Assembly: GCF_001425085.1 (NCBI RefSeq)
Contig: NZ_LMDN01000001.1
Span: 1,204,550-1,268,549, forward strand
DNA: 64,000 nt
Direction: 5' to 3'
DNA from: Leifsonia sp. Root4
GTDB lineage: Bacteria > Actinomycetota > Actinomycetes > Actinomycetales > Microbacteriaceae
Shown here: positions 23,919 through 36,000 of the stretch, piece by piece
How the letters are laid out: each line of letters begins with the position of its first letter
Numbering within the stretch: the first letter of the stretch is position 1
Program-made: the position numbers and the translations under genes
Notes under the pieces: model-generated
What the model was told of the DNA's origin: nothing
The model's database searches: none
What the model saw: only the letters and a program-made list of their open reading frames with translations

Positions 23919-26009
23919 CTAGATCGAGAGTTCCGGGTGGAGCCTCGCGACCGTCCACATCCGCTGCTTGCCTGCACTCCACGCGCTGATCGCGAGCGAT
24001 CCGACGAGGATGCCGGCGAGCACCAGCACCGAAAGCCACAGTCTAGAGTCCACGCCGCCGGTGATCAGCTCGCGCAGGCCGCTCACCACATAGGAGGCCG
24101 GCATCCACGGGTGCAGCGCCTGGAAGAACTCCGGAGTTGTCTCGACCGGGTAGGTGCCACCGGAGGAGCTGAGCATGAGCATGAGCAGCACCAGGCTCAC
24201 GACGCGGCCGGCCGCCGTGCCGAGCAGGATGATGAACATCTGCTGCAGCGCGAGGAAGGTCAGCGTCGCCAGGTAGATGAATGCCGAGGTCGCCAGCCAG
24301 TACACCGGCTCCAGGCCGATGCCGTAGACGAGCACCAGCATCATGATCACGACCTGGCCGAGGCCGATCGCGACGGCGGGCAGGAAACCGGTCATGACGG
24401 CGCGGATGCCGCTGGCCCCGGCCGCGAGTGCCCTGGCGGGCAGGGCCCGCAGGATCAGCCACGTGATCAGGGCGCCGACGAAGGTGGCCAGCGCGATGAA
24501 GAATGGGGCGAATCCCTCGCCGAAGCTCTTCGCCTCGTTCTGCCAGCTCTGATCCAGCACGACGGGCTCGGCGAACACGCCGGCCTTCGTATCGATGTCG
24601 GAGTCGCTCATCACCGGAACGGCCTCGCCGCCCTCGCTGAGCTTGTCGGCGAGTTCGCGGCTTCCGTCTGCGAGCTGCGCGGCGCCGTCGTTGAGCGCCG
24701 AGCCACCCTCGACGAGCTGACTGCTGCCGTCGACGAGCGTTCCCGTGCCCGCGCTCAGCGTTGCCGCGCCGGCGCTCAGGCTGCCGGCACCGGATGCCGC
24801 AGTCGAGACTCCCGCGGCCAGCTGGCCTGCACCGTCGGAGAGCTGCGCGGCACCGCTGGCGAGCTGCTGCGCACCGGGAGCCCCGGCCGCCAGCTTGTCG
24901 GAGAGCTCGCCGACACCGGCGGTGAACTGCGCGCTCAGCCCGGCGTAGCCCTGAACCTGGGTCGCGGCGGCGCCGGTCTGTGTGTTGAGCTCGGTCGCGC
25001 CCGCCTGCAGCTTCTGCACGCTCGGCAGGAACGCGCTCGCGGGGGTCCCGGCGGGAGCGGCCTCCATGGCCGCGAGGAGCTGGTCGATGCCACCGGAGAC
25101 CTGGCCGGTTCCGGCTGCGAGAGCCGCCGTGCCGTCGGCGAGTGCCGTGGCCCCGCCGCTCAGCTGCTGCGACTTCTCCGAGAGGGTCGCTGCGCCGTCG
25201 GCTGCCGCCTGCATGCCACCGGCGAGGGTGGCTGCACCGGCGCTGAGCTCTCCCGACTTCTCGGCGAGGGTCGCAGAACCGGAGTTGAGTGTTGCCAGAC
25301 CACCGGACAGGGTCGATGCGCCGTCCGCCAGTTTGGCTGCGCCGTCGTCGAGGCTCACGGCGCCGTCGGCGAGGGAGCCGAGTCCGACGATGAGCTTGCC
25401 TGCACCGTCGTGGGCGGTGACGAGGCCGTCGGCCAGCGTCGTCGCTCCGTCGGCGGCCGAGCGGATGCCGTCGCCCGCGTCGTTGAGTCCGACGAGGAGT
25501 GCGTCCGCGGTCTGCGTTCCGAGCTCGACGGCGACCGCGTCACGCAGCACCGTCATGGCGGAGCCACCGAGGGTCGAGGCGAGGAAGTTGTTCGAGTCGT
25601 TGTAGTCCACGGCGACGGTCGCCGAGGTGGGAGCGTCGGTTCCGACGGAGATGGCGTTCGCCGAGAAATCGGCGGGGATGGTGACGGCGAAGTAGTAGTC
25701 GCCGTCGGCGACTCCGGTGCTGGCGTCGGCGGCATCCGTCACCTGCCAGTCCAGGTCGTGACCGTCGACCAGGTTGTCGACGACGTCGGCGCCCGCCGTG
25801 ATGCGCTCACCGTCGTTGATCGCGCCGATGTCCTCGTTCACGAGGGCGACCGGCAGGTTCTTCAGCTCGTCGGTCGGCGCCCAGAACGCCCAGAGGTAGA
25901 GGGCGCCGTAGATCAGCGGGATGAACAGCAGCACGGCGACGGCGACCTTGGGCATGACGCCCTTGCGGAAGCGGCGCAGTTCGGTGCCTGGCGAGAGAAC
26001 AGCGAGCAT
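23919..26009 (-). CDS. YhgE/Pip-domain membrane protein
   Basis: The 696-residue protein has one helix near the N-terminus (AVAVLLFIPLIYGALYLWAFWAP), then the YhgE/Pip extracytoplasmic domain starting at LKNLPVALVNEDIGAIN. A long middle segment (about residues 190-480) is built of repeating Leu/Ala/Gly heptad-like units (LADGA..L..G). A C-terminal block of five or six helices follows, related to ABC-2 permeases. Homologues include the lactococcal phage-infection protein and type VII-linked factors. The ATG shares bases with the stop of the ATPase gene, so the two probably form one complex. Confidence 0.88.
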   Translation of the reverse strand: MLAVLSPGTELRRFRKGVMPKVAVAVLLFIPLIYGALYLWAFWAPTDELKNLPVALVNEDIGAINDGERITAGADVVDNLVDGHDLDWQVTDAADASTGVADGDYYFAVTIPADFSANAISVGTDAPTSATVAVDYNDSNNFLASTLGGSAMTVLRDAVAVELGTQTADALLVGLNDAGDGIRSAADGATTLADGLVTAHDGAGKLIVGLGSLADGAVSLDDGAAKLADGASTLSGGLATLNSGSATLAEKSGELSAGAATLAGGMQAAADGAATLSEKSQQLSGGATALADGTAALAAGTGQVSGGIDQLLAAMEAAPAGTPASAFLPSVQKLQAGATELNTQTGAAATQVQGYAGLSAQFTAGVGELSDKLAAGAPGAQQLASGAAQLSDGAGQLAAGVSTAASGAGSLSAGAATLSAGTGTLVDGSSQLVEGGSALNDGAAQLADGSRELADKLSEGGEAVPVMSDSDIDTKAGVFAEPVVLDQSWQNEAKSFGEGFAPFFIALATFVGALITWLILRALPARALAAGASGIRAVMTGFLPAVAIGLGQVVIMMLVLVYGIGLEPVYWLATSAFIYLATLTFLALQQMFIILLGTAAGRVVSLVLLMLMLSSSGGTYPVETTPEFFQALHPWMPASYVVSGLRELITGGVDSRLWLSVLVLAGILVGSLAISAWSAGKQRMWTVARLHPELSI

Positions 26010-26782
26010 CAGGCACGCTCCAAGATGAGGTCGTCGAGGGAAAGGGGTGTGTCGCCGTGCTCGCTACGGCCGTCGGGGCCGCTCTGCGTAATGGCGATGA
26101 CGGCGGGGGCGATGCCGAGCTGTGCCCAGATCGCGGTGTCCGGGGCGGCGACGGATGCCACGACCGCGGTGGCCGCGCGGGTGGCCGTGCCGCGGCTGAG
26201 GGCGTCAAGGCGCGCCCAGAGGGCGCTGCGCGCCTCCGGCGACTGCAACTGCTCGACCTGGTCGAAGAAGAGGATGCGCGGGGCGGCGAGCATGGCCAGC
26301 GCGACACGGAGCAGCGCGGTCTGGGTCTCGTCGAGATCCCAGATCACGGTGTCGGCCGGCGGCATCGGCGTTGCGCCCGGTTCGCCGGGAGCCCCGAAGA
26401 CGGGCAGGCAGACGCGGCGCACTGCGGCGTCATCCACCCGCGGCACGATCGCATACCAGGGGGCCAGCCAGGCCTGACGCTCGCGGATCGCAGCGCCGAC
26501 GGTCACCGACTCCTCGAGGGCGTCGATGTCGTGGAAGCCCGCGATGGCCGTTGCCTTCTGCACGGCGCGGGCCCGGCGCGGCAGCGCGTGGCCGAGCACG
26601 CTCAGCTCACCCTCGCTCTGCTTCATCCGCCCGGCGAGGGTCAGCAGCAAGCTGGTGCGGCCGCTCCCCGCTTCGCCACTGACAACGGTGAGCCCGTTGC
26701 CGATCTCGCAGCTGAGGGGCCCGTAGACCCTGCCGCGTGTTGCACTGAGGGCGAGATTGTTTGCCCGCGCTATCGACTGCAC
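26009..26782 (-). CDS. Degenerate ABC-type ATPase partner of the YhgE/Pip protein
   Basis: The 257-residue protein has an ABC ATPase outline with altered key residues. The Walker A reads GEAGSGRTSLLL, with Arg in place of the catalytic Lys. Walker B is PRILFFDQVEQL, without the usual following Glu. No LSGGQ is seen where ETQTALLRVALAML stands. ATP hydrolysis may be weak or absent. GTG start with GGAAGGA six bases upstream. It is first in the operon and directly coupled to the membrane protein gene. Confidence 0.75.
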   Translation of the reverse strand: MQSIARANNLALSATRGRVYGPLSCEIGNGLTVVSGEAGSGRTSLLLTLAGRMKQSEGELSVLGHALPRRARAVQKATAIAGFHDIDALEESVTVGAAIRERQAWLAPWYAIVPRVDDAAVRRVCLPVFGAPGEPGATPMPPADTVIWDLDETQTALLRVALAMLAAPRILFFDQVEQLQSPEARSALWARLDALSRGTATRAATAVVASVAAPDTAIWAQLGIAPAVIAITQSGPDGRSEHGDTPLSLDDLILERA

Positions 26783-26812
26783 GTCGATCCTTCCGTTCGT
26801 TCCCGTTTTTGT

Positions 26813-26826
26813 ACTGACTAGTCAGT
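26813..26826. promoter_or_regulatory. TetR-type operator
   Basis: ACTGACTAGTCAGT is a perfect 14-base palindrome 31 bases before the GTG start of the ATPase gene. It is of the kind bound by TetR dimers, and the TetR gene is last in the same operon. Confidence 0.7.
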
Positions 26827-26867
26827 TTAGGCACGAATGAGCCTTCTTCGCAATCCCGGGGGTCCGT

Positions 26868-26924
26868 TGAGAGCGGTCATATGGCCGCTCTGGAGCGCTC
26901 TCAGCGGCCATATGACCGCTCTCA
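26868..26924. repeat. Perfect inverted repeat with 22-base arms
   Basis: The left arm (26868-26889, beginning TGAGAGCGGTCATATGG) and right arm (26903-26924) are exact reverse complements around 13 bases. Each arm is itself nearly symmetric around CATATG, so it can also fold alone. No T-tract follows. It sits between the ATPase operon start and the terminator of the giant surface-protein gene. Confidence 0.9.
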
Positions 26925-26959
26925 GTGGAATTGCGGAACGAGCGGAAGCGGGAAACGCA

Positions 26960-26998
26960 GCTGGCGGGCACCGGTGCTCTGCACCGATGCCCGCCAGC
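26960..26998 (-). terminator. Terminator of the 3060-residue surface-protein gene
   Basis: GCTGGCGGGCA (26960-26970) pairs with TGCCCGCCAGC (26988-26998). After one mismatch CGGTGC pairs with GCACCG around TCT, giving a 17-pair stem. It begins 15 bases after the stop codon at 27014. Confidence 0.75.
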
Positions 26999-27013
26999 GG
27001 GAACTGTCTACTG

Positions 27014-30000
27014 CTAGGCCGCGTGCACCCCGCGCTTGCGACGGCGTGCGACGAGCAGCAGCACTCCTCCGAGGCCGAGGATGAGCGCTCCGACACCTGC
27101 TGCGAGGCCGATCTCGACGCCGGTCACGACGAGCCCGGTTCCCGGAGCGGTGAAGGTGTTCGTGACGGTCACCGTGGCCGCCGCCGCGCCGCCGGCCGCG
27201 AGCGTGAAGCTCGCGGTGTTGCCGTCGACGGCCTGCTCGCCGATCGACACCGAGGTGCGCGTGGCGTCGCCGGTGTCCGTCTCCGTGACGGTGCACTCCG
27301 CGCCGGCCGGGAGCGCGTCATCCGTGACGGTGAGACGCTTCGGGCCACCGATCTGGTGCGTCACGTCGCGCACCACGATGCCGGGAGCCGGGTGCTGCTC
27401 GTCGACCAGCACGCAGGAGAGCGCGACGGGGAAGGTGCGCGAGACGGTGCTCGCCGCCGTGCCGTCGACGATCTTCTGCAGCGTGACGGATGCCGCGGCG
27501 AACTCGTTCACGAACGCCACCGTGTTGGCGGCCGCGTCGCCGGGAAGCAGCGGCTCCAGCACGACGGTGCGCCCGAGCACGGGCTCGGCCACGAGCTCGC
27601 CCTGGCTGACGGTGACCGTCGTGCCGATGGCGCCCCTGCTGTCGGTCTCGGTGACCTCGCACGATGCACCTTCCGGGAGCTCGGTCCAGCTGATGCTCTC
27701 GCTCGCCGCAACCATGCGCGTCATCGGCTCCGCCGCCATGACGGCCGCGCCGTTGAAGGTGCACTGCAGGCTCAGCTCGAAGGAGCCGTGGTCGAACGGC
27801 TCGCCGTCGGCGCCGAGCACAGCGGAGTCGACGGTCTTCGTCGCCGTGAGTGCGGCGAAGCTGAAGACGTTCTCGAGGCCGAGGGCAGGCTGTGCCTGAT
27901 CCTCGACGGCGAGCACGGTCGGGTCGGTCGTCACCGTGAAGGCGTAACCGGCTGCCGCGTCGTCCGCGAGGGTGGTGCCGTCGGCCGCGGTGATCCGGCT
28001 CGCGCCGGCCCCGCCGTCCTCCGTCTCACTGAGCACGCACTCCGCGCCGCTCGGCAGCCCGGCGAAGAGCGCCTGCGGCTGGGCCGCACTCACCGTGCGC
28101 GCGCCGCCCCCGGCGACCTCGATCGGCGCACCGTCCAGCGTGCAGGAGAGCGCGACGCCGAAGTCGGCTGTTCCGTATGCCGCCGCGGCATCGCCGAGCA
28201 CCGACTTGGTCACCTCGAGCGAGCCGCTGAGGAACCAGTTGCTCACCGTGACGGTCGTGCTGCCGGCATCCGGGATCGTCACCGTGCCGGTGGTGACGTC
28301 GTCACCGTCGTTCGGCGTGATCACCACGGCGTCGGCCCCGTTCAGTGCTTCCTCCGTCACGGTGCACTCTGTACCCGCGACGAGCTCGCCGAGGCTCGCG
28401 CTGAAGCCGTTGGCGGCATTCAGCGTGAGTGTGCTCGACCAGGGGTCCTCCCCCGCCAGCCGGCAGCTGAGGGCGACGTCGAAGCTCTTGTCGGAGCCCA
28501 GCTGTGCGGCCCCGCCCTCGAGCTTCTTCGTGACGATGAGTGCAGAGGAGTCGAACAGGTTGGTGAAGCCGACGTTGTTCTGCGGCTCGGTTCCCGCGGT
28601 CAGCTCGGGAATCACGACCGTGCTCGTCGCCTGGTCGATCGTCGGCGGGACAGTGGCATCGACGACGCTCACCGTGCTCACGGTGCTGTCGGCGCCACGC
28701 GCATCGGTTTCGATGACCGTGCACTCCGAGCGGGCGGGCAGCCCGTCGAAGGTGCGCGACTCGCCGTCGTTCAGCGTGAACGTGGTCAGTGGGAGCACCT
28801 CGGCACCCTGGAAGGTGCACTGTGCGCTGAAGGCGAAGCGGCTCGGAAGCGTCCCGGCGCCCTCACCCGTCTGGACCGTCTTCTGCACGAGCAGGCTGGC
28901 CAGCTCGTAGACGTTCTCGACGTCGATCGTCGCCGCGGTGCTGACGTCGCTGACGGTCACGGAGGCCGGGGAGGCCGTCCACGAGGTCTGGCCGGCATCC
29001 GCTTCATCGATCGAGCACACCGTGTCGAGCGGCAACTCGTCGATCGTGACCGTTTCGCCGTCGCGCAGGGTGATGGCGCCGCTGTTCGGCAGCGGCACGG
29101 ACTCGCCCTGCCAGACACAGCTGAGCGTTGCGTCGAAGCTCGCGGGTGCGAACGGCGCTCCGCCACCGCTCACCGTCTTGCTGATCTCGAGCGAGCCGTT
29201 GAGGAAGGTGTTCGTGACATCAACCTCGACCATGTCGTTGACGCCGATCGTGACGGTGCCGTCGCTGGGGTCGAGGGTCGACTCCTGGGCGTGGCCGAGT
29301 CCGGTCTCACTCACGGTGCACTCCGCGCCGCTCGGCAGGCCGGTGTACTCCGCGAATCCGGCACCGGTGATGACGCGCTCCGCACCACCGGGGATGCTGA
29401 TCGGCGTTGCAGTGCCCGCGATGTCTCTGGTGCAGGAGAGCTCAACCGTGTATTCACCCGTGGTCGCCGGGGTGAGCGATGCGGCCGGTTCGCCGGCGAG
29501 CGCCTTGGTGACGCGCACGCTGCCGGTGGTGAAGGTGTTCGTCACCGTCACCGCGGTCGGCGCGGCGGTGTCCGCACCGACGATGAAGCTGTCCGGCGAC
29601 ACGCTGCTGCTGTTCGCGCCACCGGTGGAGTTCTCGGTCACGTCGCACGCCGCACCGCTGGGGAGGGTGGAGATCGTCCACGTCGGTGACGCCTTGCTCA
29701 ACACCTGCGTGTCGGAGAAGACCGTGCCGGGCTGGGCGCCGGCGAGCGTGCAGCTGAGCTCGACGGTGAAGTCCTCGTTGCCCCAATCGGTCGAGCCGTT
29801 GCCGGCGAACTCCTTGGTGATGGTCGCCGCACCGACGGTGAACGTGTTCGTCATCACGAGCTCGTTCGTGAGCTCGTCATCGGCATCGTCCGCGGTGAGT
29901 GTGAAGGTCGAGGTGTGGCCGGCGGTCTCCACCGGGTCCTCACCGGTCTGGCTGAAGACGGAGCTGCTGGATGCCGCACCGCCGCGCGCCGTCTCGGTGA

Positions 30001-33000
30001 CGGTGCACTCGGCTCCCGTCGGCAGCTCGGTGAACTCCTTGGCGCCGTCGGCGTCCAGGCTGAACGTCTCGGTGAGGATCTCGGTGCCGAGGAATGTACA
30101 GCTGGCGCCGAAGGCGTACGGCCCCGGGTAGGCGATCGCTGTGCCGTCCTGATCGACCGCGCCGCTGGCGTCGACCCGCTTGGTCACCGAGAATCCGGCG
30201 AGCAGGTAGGTGTTCGTCGCGGTGATCGTCTCCACCTCGGTGGTTCCGGTGAAGGCCGGGTTCGCGACGTTGGCCGCGAAGGAGTGGCGGAGCGCGGTGA
30301 CCTCGTCGGCCGAATAGCTGACATCGACACCGAGTGCTGCCGGGTCCTCGACGATCGAGCAGCTCGCGTTCAACGGGAGCGTGACGTTGCCGTATGTGCC
30401 GCTGCCACTGTTGTAGTGCAGCACGGTCCCATCGGCCTTCAGCGAGAAGCGGCTGAGGTCGGTCGTTCCGTTGGCGCCGACGAGCGGAACGGGGTGTCCG
30501 CCGGAGGTGCACTGCAACTGGAACGGATAGTCGCTCGGCAACGGTCCGCTCCAGCTCGCCATCGTGCCCTGCACCAGCTTGGCGAAGTCGAGCTGGCCCG
30601 TGGCCATCGCGACGCCGACACGGCGCGGCTGGGTCACGGAGCTCTGCACGAGAACGCCGTTGTCGTTGCCGACGGATGCCGCAGACACGACGTTCCAGGC
30701 GATCGGATCGACGCCCTGTGCCGGCGCCTCAGCCTGCTGGGCGAACCACGCCGTCTGGGTGAGGAAGTTGACGCCGAAGCTCTCGCCCGGTCGTACCGCA
30801 CCGCCATCCGTGAAGGTGACAACGAACTTGAGCGCCTTGACCGTTGCGAGGGTCGCCGCGTCGAGGCTGTTGTCGTAGGGCTGCCACAGATTCGCGGCGC
30901 GGTCTGCGACCTCGGCCGCACACGGGTCGGCCGGGTTCAGTGCCGTGCCGCCGCTGGCGATGATGTCGGCGGCGTTGCAGGCCTGGTTCGGGATGGTGGA
31001 GCTGTAGTACGTCGTGACAACGGCCTTGGCGGCATCCGCGATACCCGAGAGCTCGGTCTGCAGCTCGCCGAGGAACGTCGGCGCCCAGAGCGAACCGCGC
31101 GGCCCTGGGACCGTGACGCCCTGGTCCTTGTAGCTGGGGAGGACATCGATGCTGCTGAGCGAGGTGGCGCTGATGTTGCCGGCGTTCTTCATCCGCATGC
31201 GCCAGCGCTCGGAACCGCCGGGCTCGGTGATCGGCACGCAGGGGGTCGCGTAGTAACCGTCCGCGGCGTTCGGGCTGGCGCAGCTGGCCGTCGCGACCTT
31301 GAGCGCGAGCACACCGAGGTCGTCACGCCCGTCGAGGCCGGCGTCGACGCCCTTGACCGACTTGGTCACCTGCAACGGCGAGGCCGCTGCCGGGGTGAAC
31401 GTCGTCTCGGATGCGCAGGAGCTGACGTTGCTGAGCGGAGAACGGTTCGAGCCGTTCGCCGAGTAGGCGCAGGTCTCGAAATCGCGGTCGGCACTCGCGC
31501 TGACGCCGTTCGTGACCTGGGTCCCCGGCGCGACGGTGGGGGTGACGCGGATGGCCAGCTGGGCGCTGATCTTCAGCGCGTCACCCGGCTGGAACACGAA
31601 GAGAGTCGGCACGGTGATGGTGATGGCGCCCGTGGCCGGGTCCAGCGATGCACGGAATCCTGAGGAGTCCAGAGAGGTGCCCCACCTGTTCTTCAGCACG
31701 AAGGTGTACGGCGAGACGGGGTCTTCGTCCGGCTCCTGGCTCGGCTCCACGAGCAGCGAGCCTGCGGCATCCGCCGTCAGCTGGTCGCTCAGGGCCAGGC
31801 CGGTCATCGGCCATGCACCCGTGTTCACGATGTCCATGACGTACGGGATCGGCTGGCCGGGCAGGAAGGTGCCGAACGTGGTGTCCGGGTTCACCCTGTC
31901 TTCCCTGCCGTGCACCTTCGTGACGGAGATGCTGTTGACCAGGTGGGTCAGCACGGTCTCGGCGGGAGCGCTGGACGTCGCCGTCCAGATGCTGCTGCCG
32001 GTGTTGTTCCATGCGCCGGTCGCCACCGCGGAGAGCAGGTTGCTGGTGTGACCGTTCTGGGTCTCCCCCGGTGCGGGCGCGACGCCGGGCCGCGTGGTCG
32101 GGATCAGCGTCGTCGCGCCGCCGTCCGCGCCGACCAGGAGGGTCGTGCGGCGGGAGGCCTTGTAGCCGGCGGTGACCGTCGGGTTGCTCGGGCGCTCCCA
32201 GTTCTCGTCTCCTGCGCGCCGGTACTCGAAGCGCACGCCGCGCACGTCGGCGTTGTCGAACGCGGTGCCGAAGCTGTTCGTCAGCTGACCGGCCGTGACG
32301 GTCCGGCTGCCGCCGATCGGCGCCACCCAGGATCCGCTCGTCCAGCAGGCGTCGAGCGTGCTGTCGTCCGCGCAGCTCACGTCGAGCGTGCCGTCTGCGG
32401 CGAGTGCGAAGTCGGTGTCGAGGAGCACGGAGACCCGCAGCTGCTCCACCGGGCGCATCAGGCTGACGGCCGAGAAGCCCGCGAAGTCGTAGGCGTTCCA
32501 GAAGGTGGGTGTCGCGTCATCCAGCTGGAGGTGCGTCGTGCGCACCGTTCCGGACGGCTTGCCTCTCAGCTCGACGGTGTAGCCCGTCTGGGCGCTGATC
32601 TCGGTGCGCGTCGCGGGGCTGATCGTCTTGCCGGAGGTCAGGGCGTAGTCGGGGGTGACGACGTTCATGTCGTCGCTCGCGATCGCGGTCGGCGGGGTGC
32701 CCGGCGTCGCGGCCGGGCTCTCCAGCTCCGCGATGGCCGTGTTGACCAGGGGGGCGGATGTCGTCGTCACCGGGTCGCCGGAGCGGGACTGCTCGCGCAG
32801 CTGATACTCCAGGCGCAGGGTCGACGTCGCCTTGGATGCGATGCGGCCGTCGTGTTCGACGACGATCCCGGTGACGTTCGACAGGGCGGCCGGCGTCAGC
32901 GAGTACGCCAGGACGAGCGAGGTGATGACTTCGTCCGGCAGTCCGGCGCGCTTGAGCGTGACGGTCGTCGTCGCTGTGCCGTCCGGCTGGGTGATCGACG

Positions 33001-36000
33001 CGATGCGGTAGAGGTTGAAGTCCTCGTAGAAGGTCTCCGCCACGCCGACCGTCGGGTCGGGGTCGGAGATCTTCAGCGCGTTGACCTTGGTCTCCGTCGC
33101 GTTCTCGGCCGTGAGCAGCGCCGTGACGAGGGGGAACCTGCTCTGCACCGTTCCGGCCTGCGGGAGGCCGACGGCGCTGACGTCCGGCTGGAGCGCGAGA
33201 TCATCGATGTTCTCGTCGTAGTCGACGAAGCGCTTGCTGAGGCTGACGTTCAGCGGACGGTCGAGGATGGTGATCAGGTCGGCGTCGTCGGTGCTGTAGC
33301 TGTCGGACCCGCGCACGCCGGTTGCGTTGACGGTGTTCTTGACGATGCCCTTCTCGCCGGAGTTGTAGCGGTAGTCATGCTCGGTGCCGAGCACCGGGAT
33401 GCTCGCATTGGAGCGGAGCTCGGTGCGCAGCTGCATCTCGAGGTCGATCAAGCGGCTCGTGCCGGATGCCGCGACGCCGGAGCCGACGGCGGGATCCGTG
33501 AGCGGGTTCGTGATGACATCCGCCCGGTCGGCGCGTTCGGCGAAGGTGAACCGCACCCCGATGGTGTCGAGCTGCTCTGCCTCGGTGAAGCTGTAACCGG
33601 GGAAGGAGCCGACGCACGGGTCGGCGGTGGTGCAGATGCCGAGCGGCACCCACGCGTCCGCTGCGTCGCTGTAGCGCTCCGCGACGAGCTGGTCGAACGT
33701 CATCCATTCGTCGGTCATGGGCGCAATGCGCGTGACGTTGAACGCGTCGTAGACGGACGTCGCAACGGTGCCGAGCTCGGCGGCGCTGGCCGGGTCCGTG
33801 ATCGTGACGGTGTCGAGCGGCAGATCCTGGGTTCCCCAGCTCAACCGGGCCCACGACGAGTCGTCGGACTGGGCGATCAGCTCTTCCGGGATCCACGTCT
33901 TGTCGACGAGGTCGGGGTCGATGCCGGGTCGCAGCGGCTTGAGCACGATGCCGTCGTCGTCAACGGCCGTCACCTCGGGGATGACGGCGTTCTCGTTCGC
34001 GACGGTGCTCCTCGCCTCGTTCGGGATCGTCACGGCATCGGTGGCGTCGTGAGTGGTGCCCGTTCCGTCACGCAGTTCGTCGCGCAGCTGCACCTTGAAG
34101 TACGGCAGCACGTTGAAGCCGGGCTCGAGCAGCTCGCCGGCGACGGCGGGCTCGAACACGAAGCGGATTCCCTGCAGCTGCTCTCTGAGCGAGGCGCTCG
34201 GGGTGTAGCTCCAGTTGGCGGTTCCGGCGGGAACGGGCAGCGGGCTGACACCGGGCAGCGGCGCCCACGTCGTGCCGTCCCAGTACTCGGGCGTCATCGC
34301 CGCGCTAGGCGGGACGTCGATCGAGGTGATCTCCTGCAGATCGAAGGTGTTCCAGAACTGGCTCGGTGCCAGAGTCGGGTTCGACGGGTCGCTGACGATG
34401 AGCGACTGCGCGCCGATGGTCGAGCTGTTCGCGCTGCCGTCGTTGGGGGTGACGGATGCCGGCAGCGACACGAGCGTCGACGAACCGGGTGCCGCCCAGA
34501 GCTCTCCCTTGATGATGTTCTTCGAGATCTCCGTGTTGACGCGCTTGGCCTGGCGCGTCAGGTCGTCGGCAGATGTGGCGCTCGCGCTCTGCCCATCGGA
34601 GTCCGTCACCGTCGCCTCGACGGTGTTCGTCGAGGTCACATCGACGAGGCCGCTGATCGGCTGGGCCGTGACGCCGAAGGGCAGCACGGCGTACTCGCCG
34701 GGGTCGATGCTGCCGGTGAAGGTCACCGTGAACCCGACGACCGAGCTGCCGCTCGGGGCGGAGGGGATGGTGTCGCGGTCGGTGCCCGTCAGCGCGTCGC
34801 TGGAGCTGCCGTCGGCGTGGAGGTAGCTGATCGCGACGGCCTCTGCCCCGGCCGGCCACTCGATGTCCTCTGCGACGAAGCCGTCGAAGCCGAGACCCTG
34901 ATCGGCCAGGGTGATGCCACCCGTTCCCGGCTCGGTGATCACCATGCTGGTGACGGGCTTGCCCGTGTTGTCGGCGCGGAGGGTCGCGGTGGTCGAGTCG
35001 CCCGGCATGATCGCGGTGACGGCGAAGTCCTTGGCGACCGTGACAGACGGCGGGGTGTTGAGAACGCTGACGGTCGCGGAGGCAGGCTCGGTGACGGTGT
35101 CGCCCTCGTTCGTCACGGTCGCCTCGACGACGTTGGTGACCGTGAGCGGCGTGTTCGCCGGCAGGGTCTTCACGGCGTCGTTCGTCACGTAGTCGAGCAC
35201 GATGGCCGCTCGGCCGTCGGCGGCGGTGATCGGAAGCTTGCCGGCCGAACTGGTGAACGTGAATCGCGTTCCCTTCACCCCGCCGAGGTCGATGCCGTCG
35301 AAGAGGGTGGAGGTGTCCGCCGGGATCGGCACTGCGGCGCCGATGGCGGTCCAGGCGCCGTCGGCATCCAGCCACTCGATCAGTACGGTGTCAGCGCCCG
35401 TCGGTGCGGTGATCGCGCCGATACCGGCGAAGTCAAGGTACTCGAGGTTGCTCGAGCCCGCGCCGGGGTCGGTGAGGCTGAGGCTGTCGACGGCGTGGTT
35501 GGAGGTGTTCGAGGCGCCGATGGAGAACTCGACGGGCAGCCCGGGAGCGGCCGGCATGGTGTCGCCCGGAGTCGCGGACTTCGTGGCTGCGACGGCGAGA
35601 TTCGCGTCGACGCGCAGCGTGACGTCTGCCGAGCTCTGGTGGTCGGGCGCGTTGAGCGCCGTGGCCTTCGCCGTGTTCGAGATGAGGCCGGCGAAGTCGG
35701 CCGTGACATCACTCGGGATCTCCACCTCGACGAGGATGAGCAGGTCGGATGCACCCGAGACCAACCCGATGTCGCCGTCCTGGCTCTGCTGCACGAACTC
35801 GATCGCCACATCATTGCCCGATGTGTGGTCGACGAAGTGACTCTGCGGCGTCCCCGGGAGCGACACGCTCGTCACCACAAACGGGGCGGGAACGGCATCC
35901 GTGATCGTGGCCTCTTGGCACACGTCACTCTGGGTCGTCGAACACGACACCTTCAGTTCGTAGCTGAACCGTGCGCCGGGAACGTACTCCGGCACACCGG

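Noticed and set aside
23919-26009. Prophage link suggested by the name 'phage infection protein' of the YhgE/Pip family
   Set aside because: No integrase, capsid, tail or lysis gene is present, and base composition equals that of the neighbours. The family is a normal chromosomal membrane protein group.
26868-26924. Ordinary transcription terminator
   Set aside because: There is no T-tract on either side, a separate terminator (26960-26998) already serves the surface-protein gene, and the neighbouring ATPase operon starts rather than ends here.
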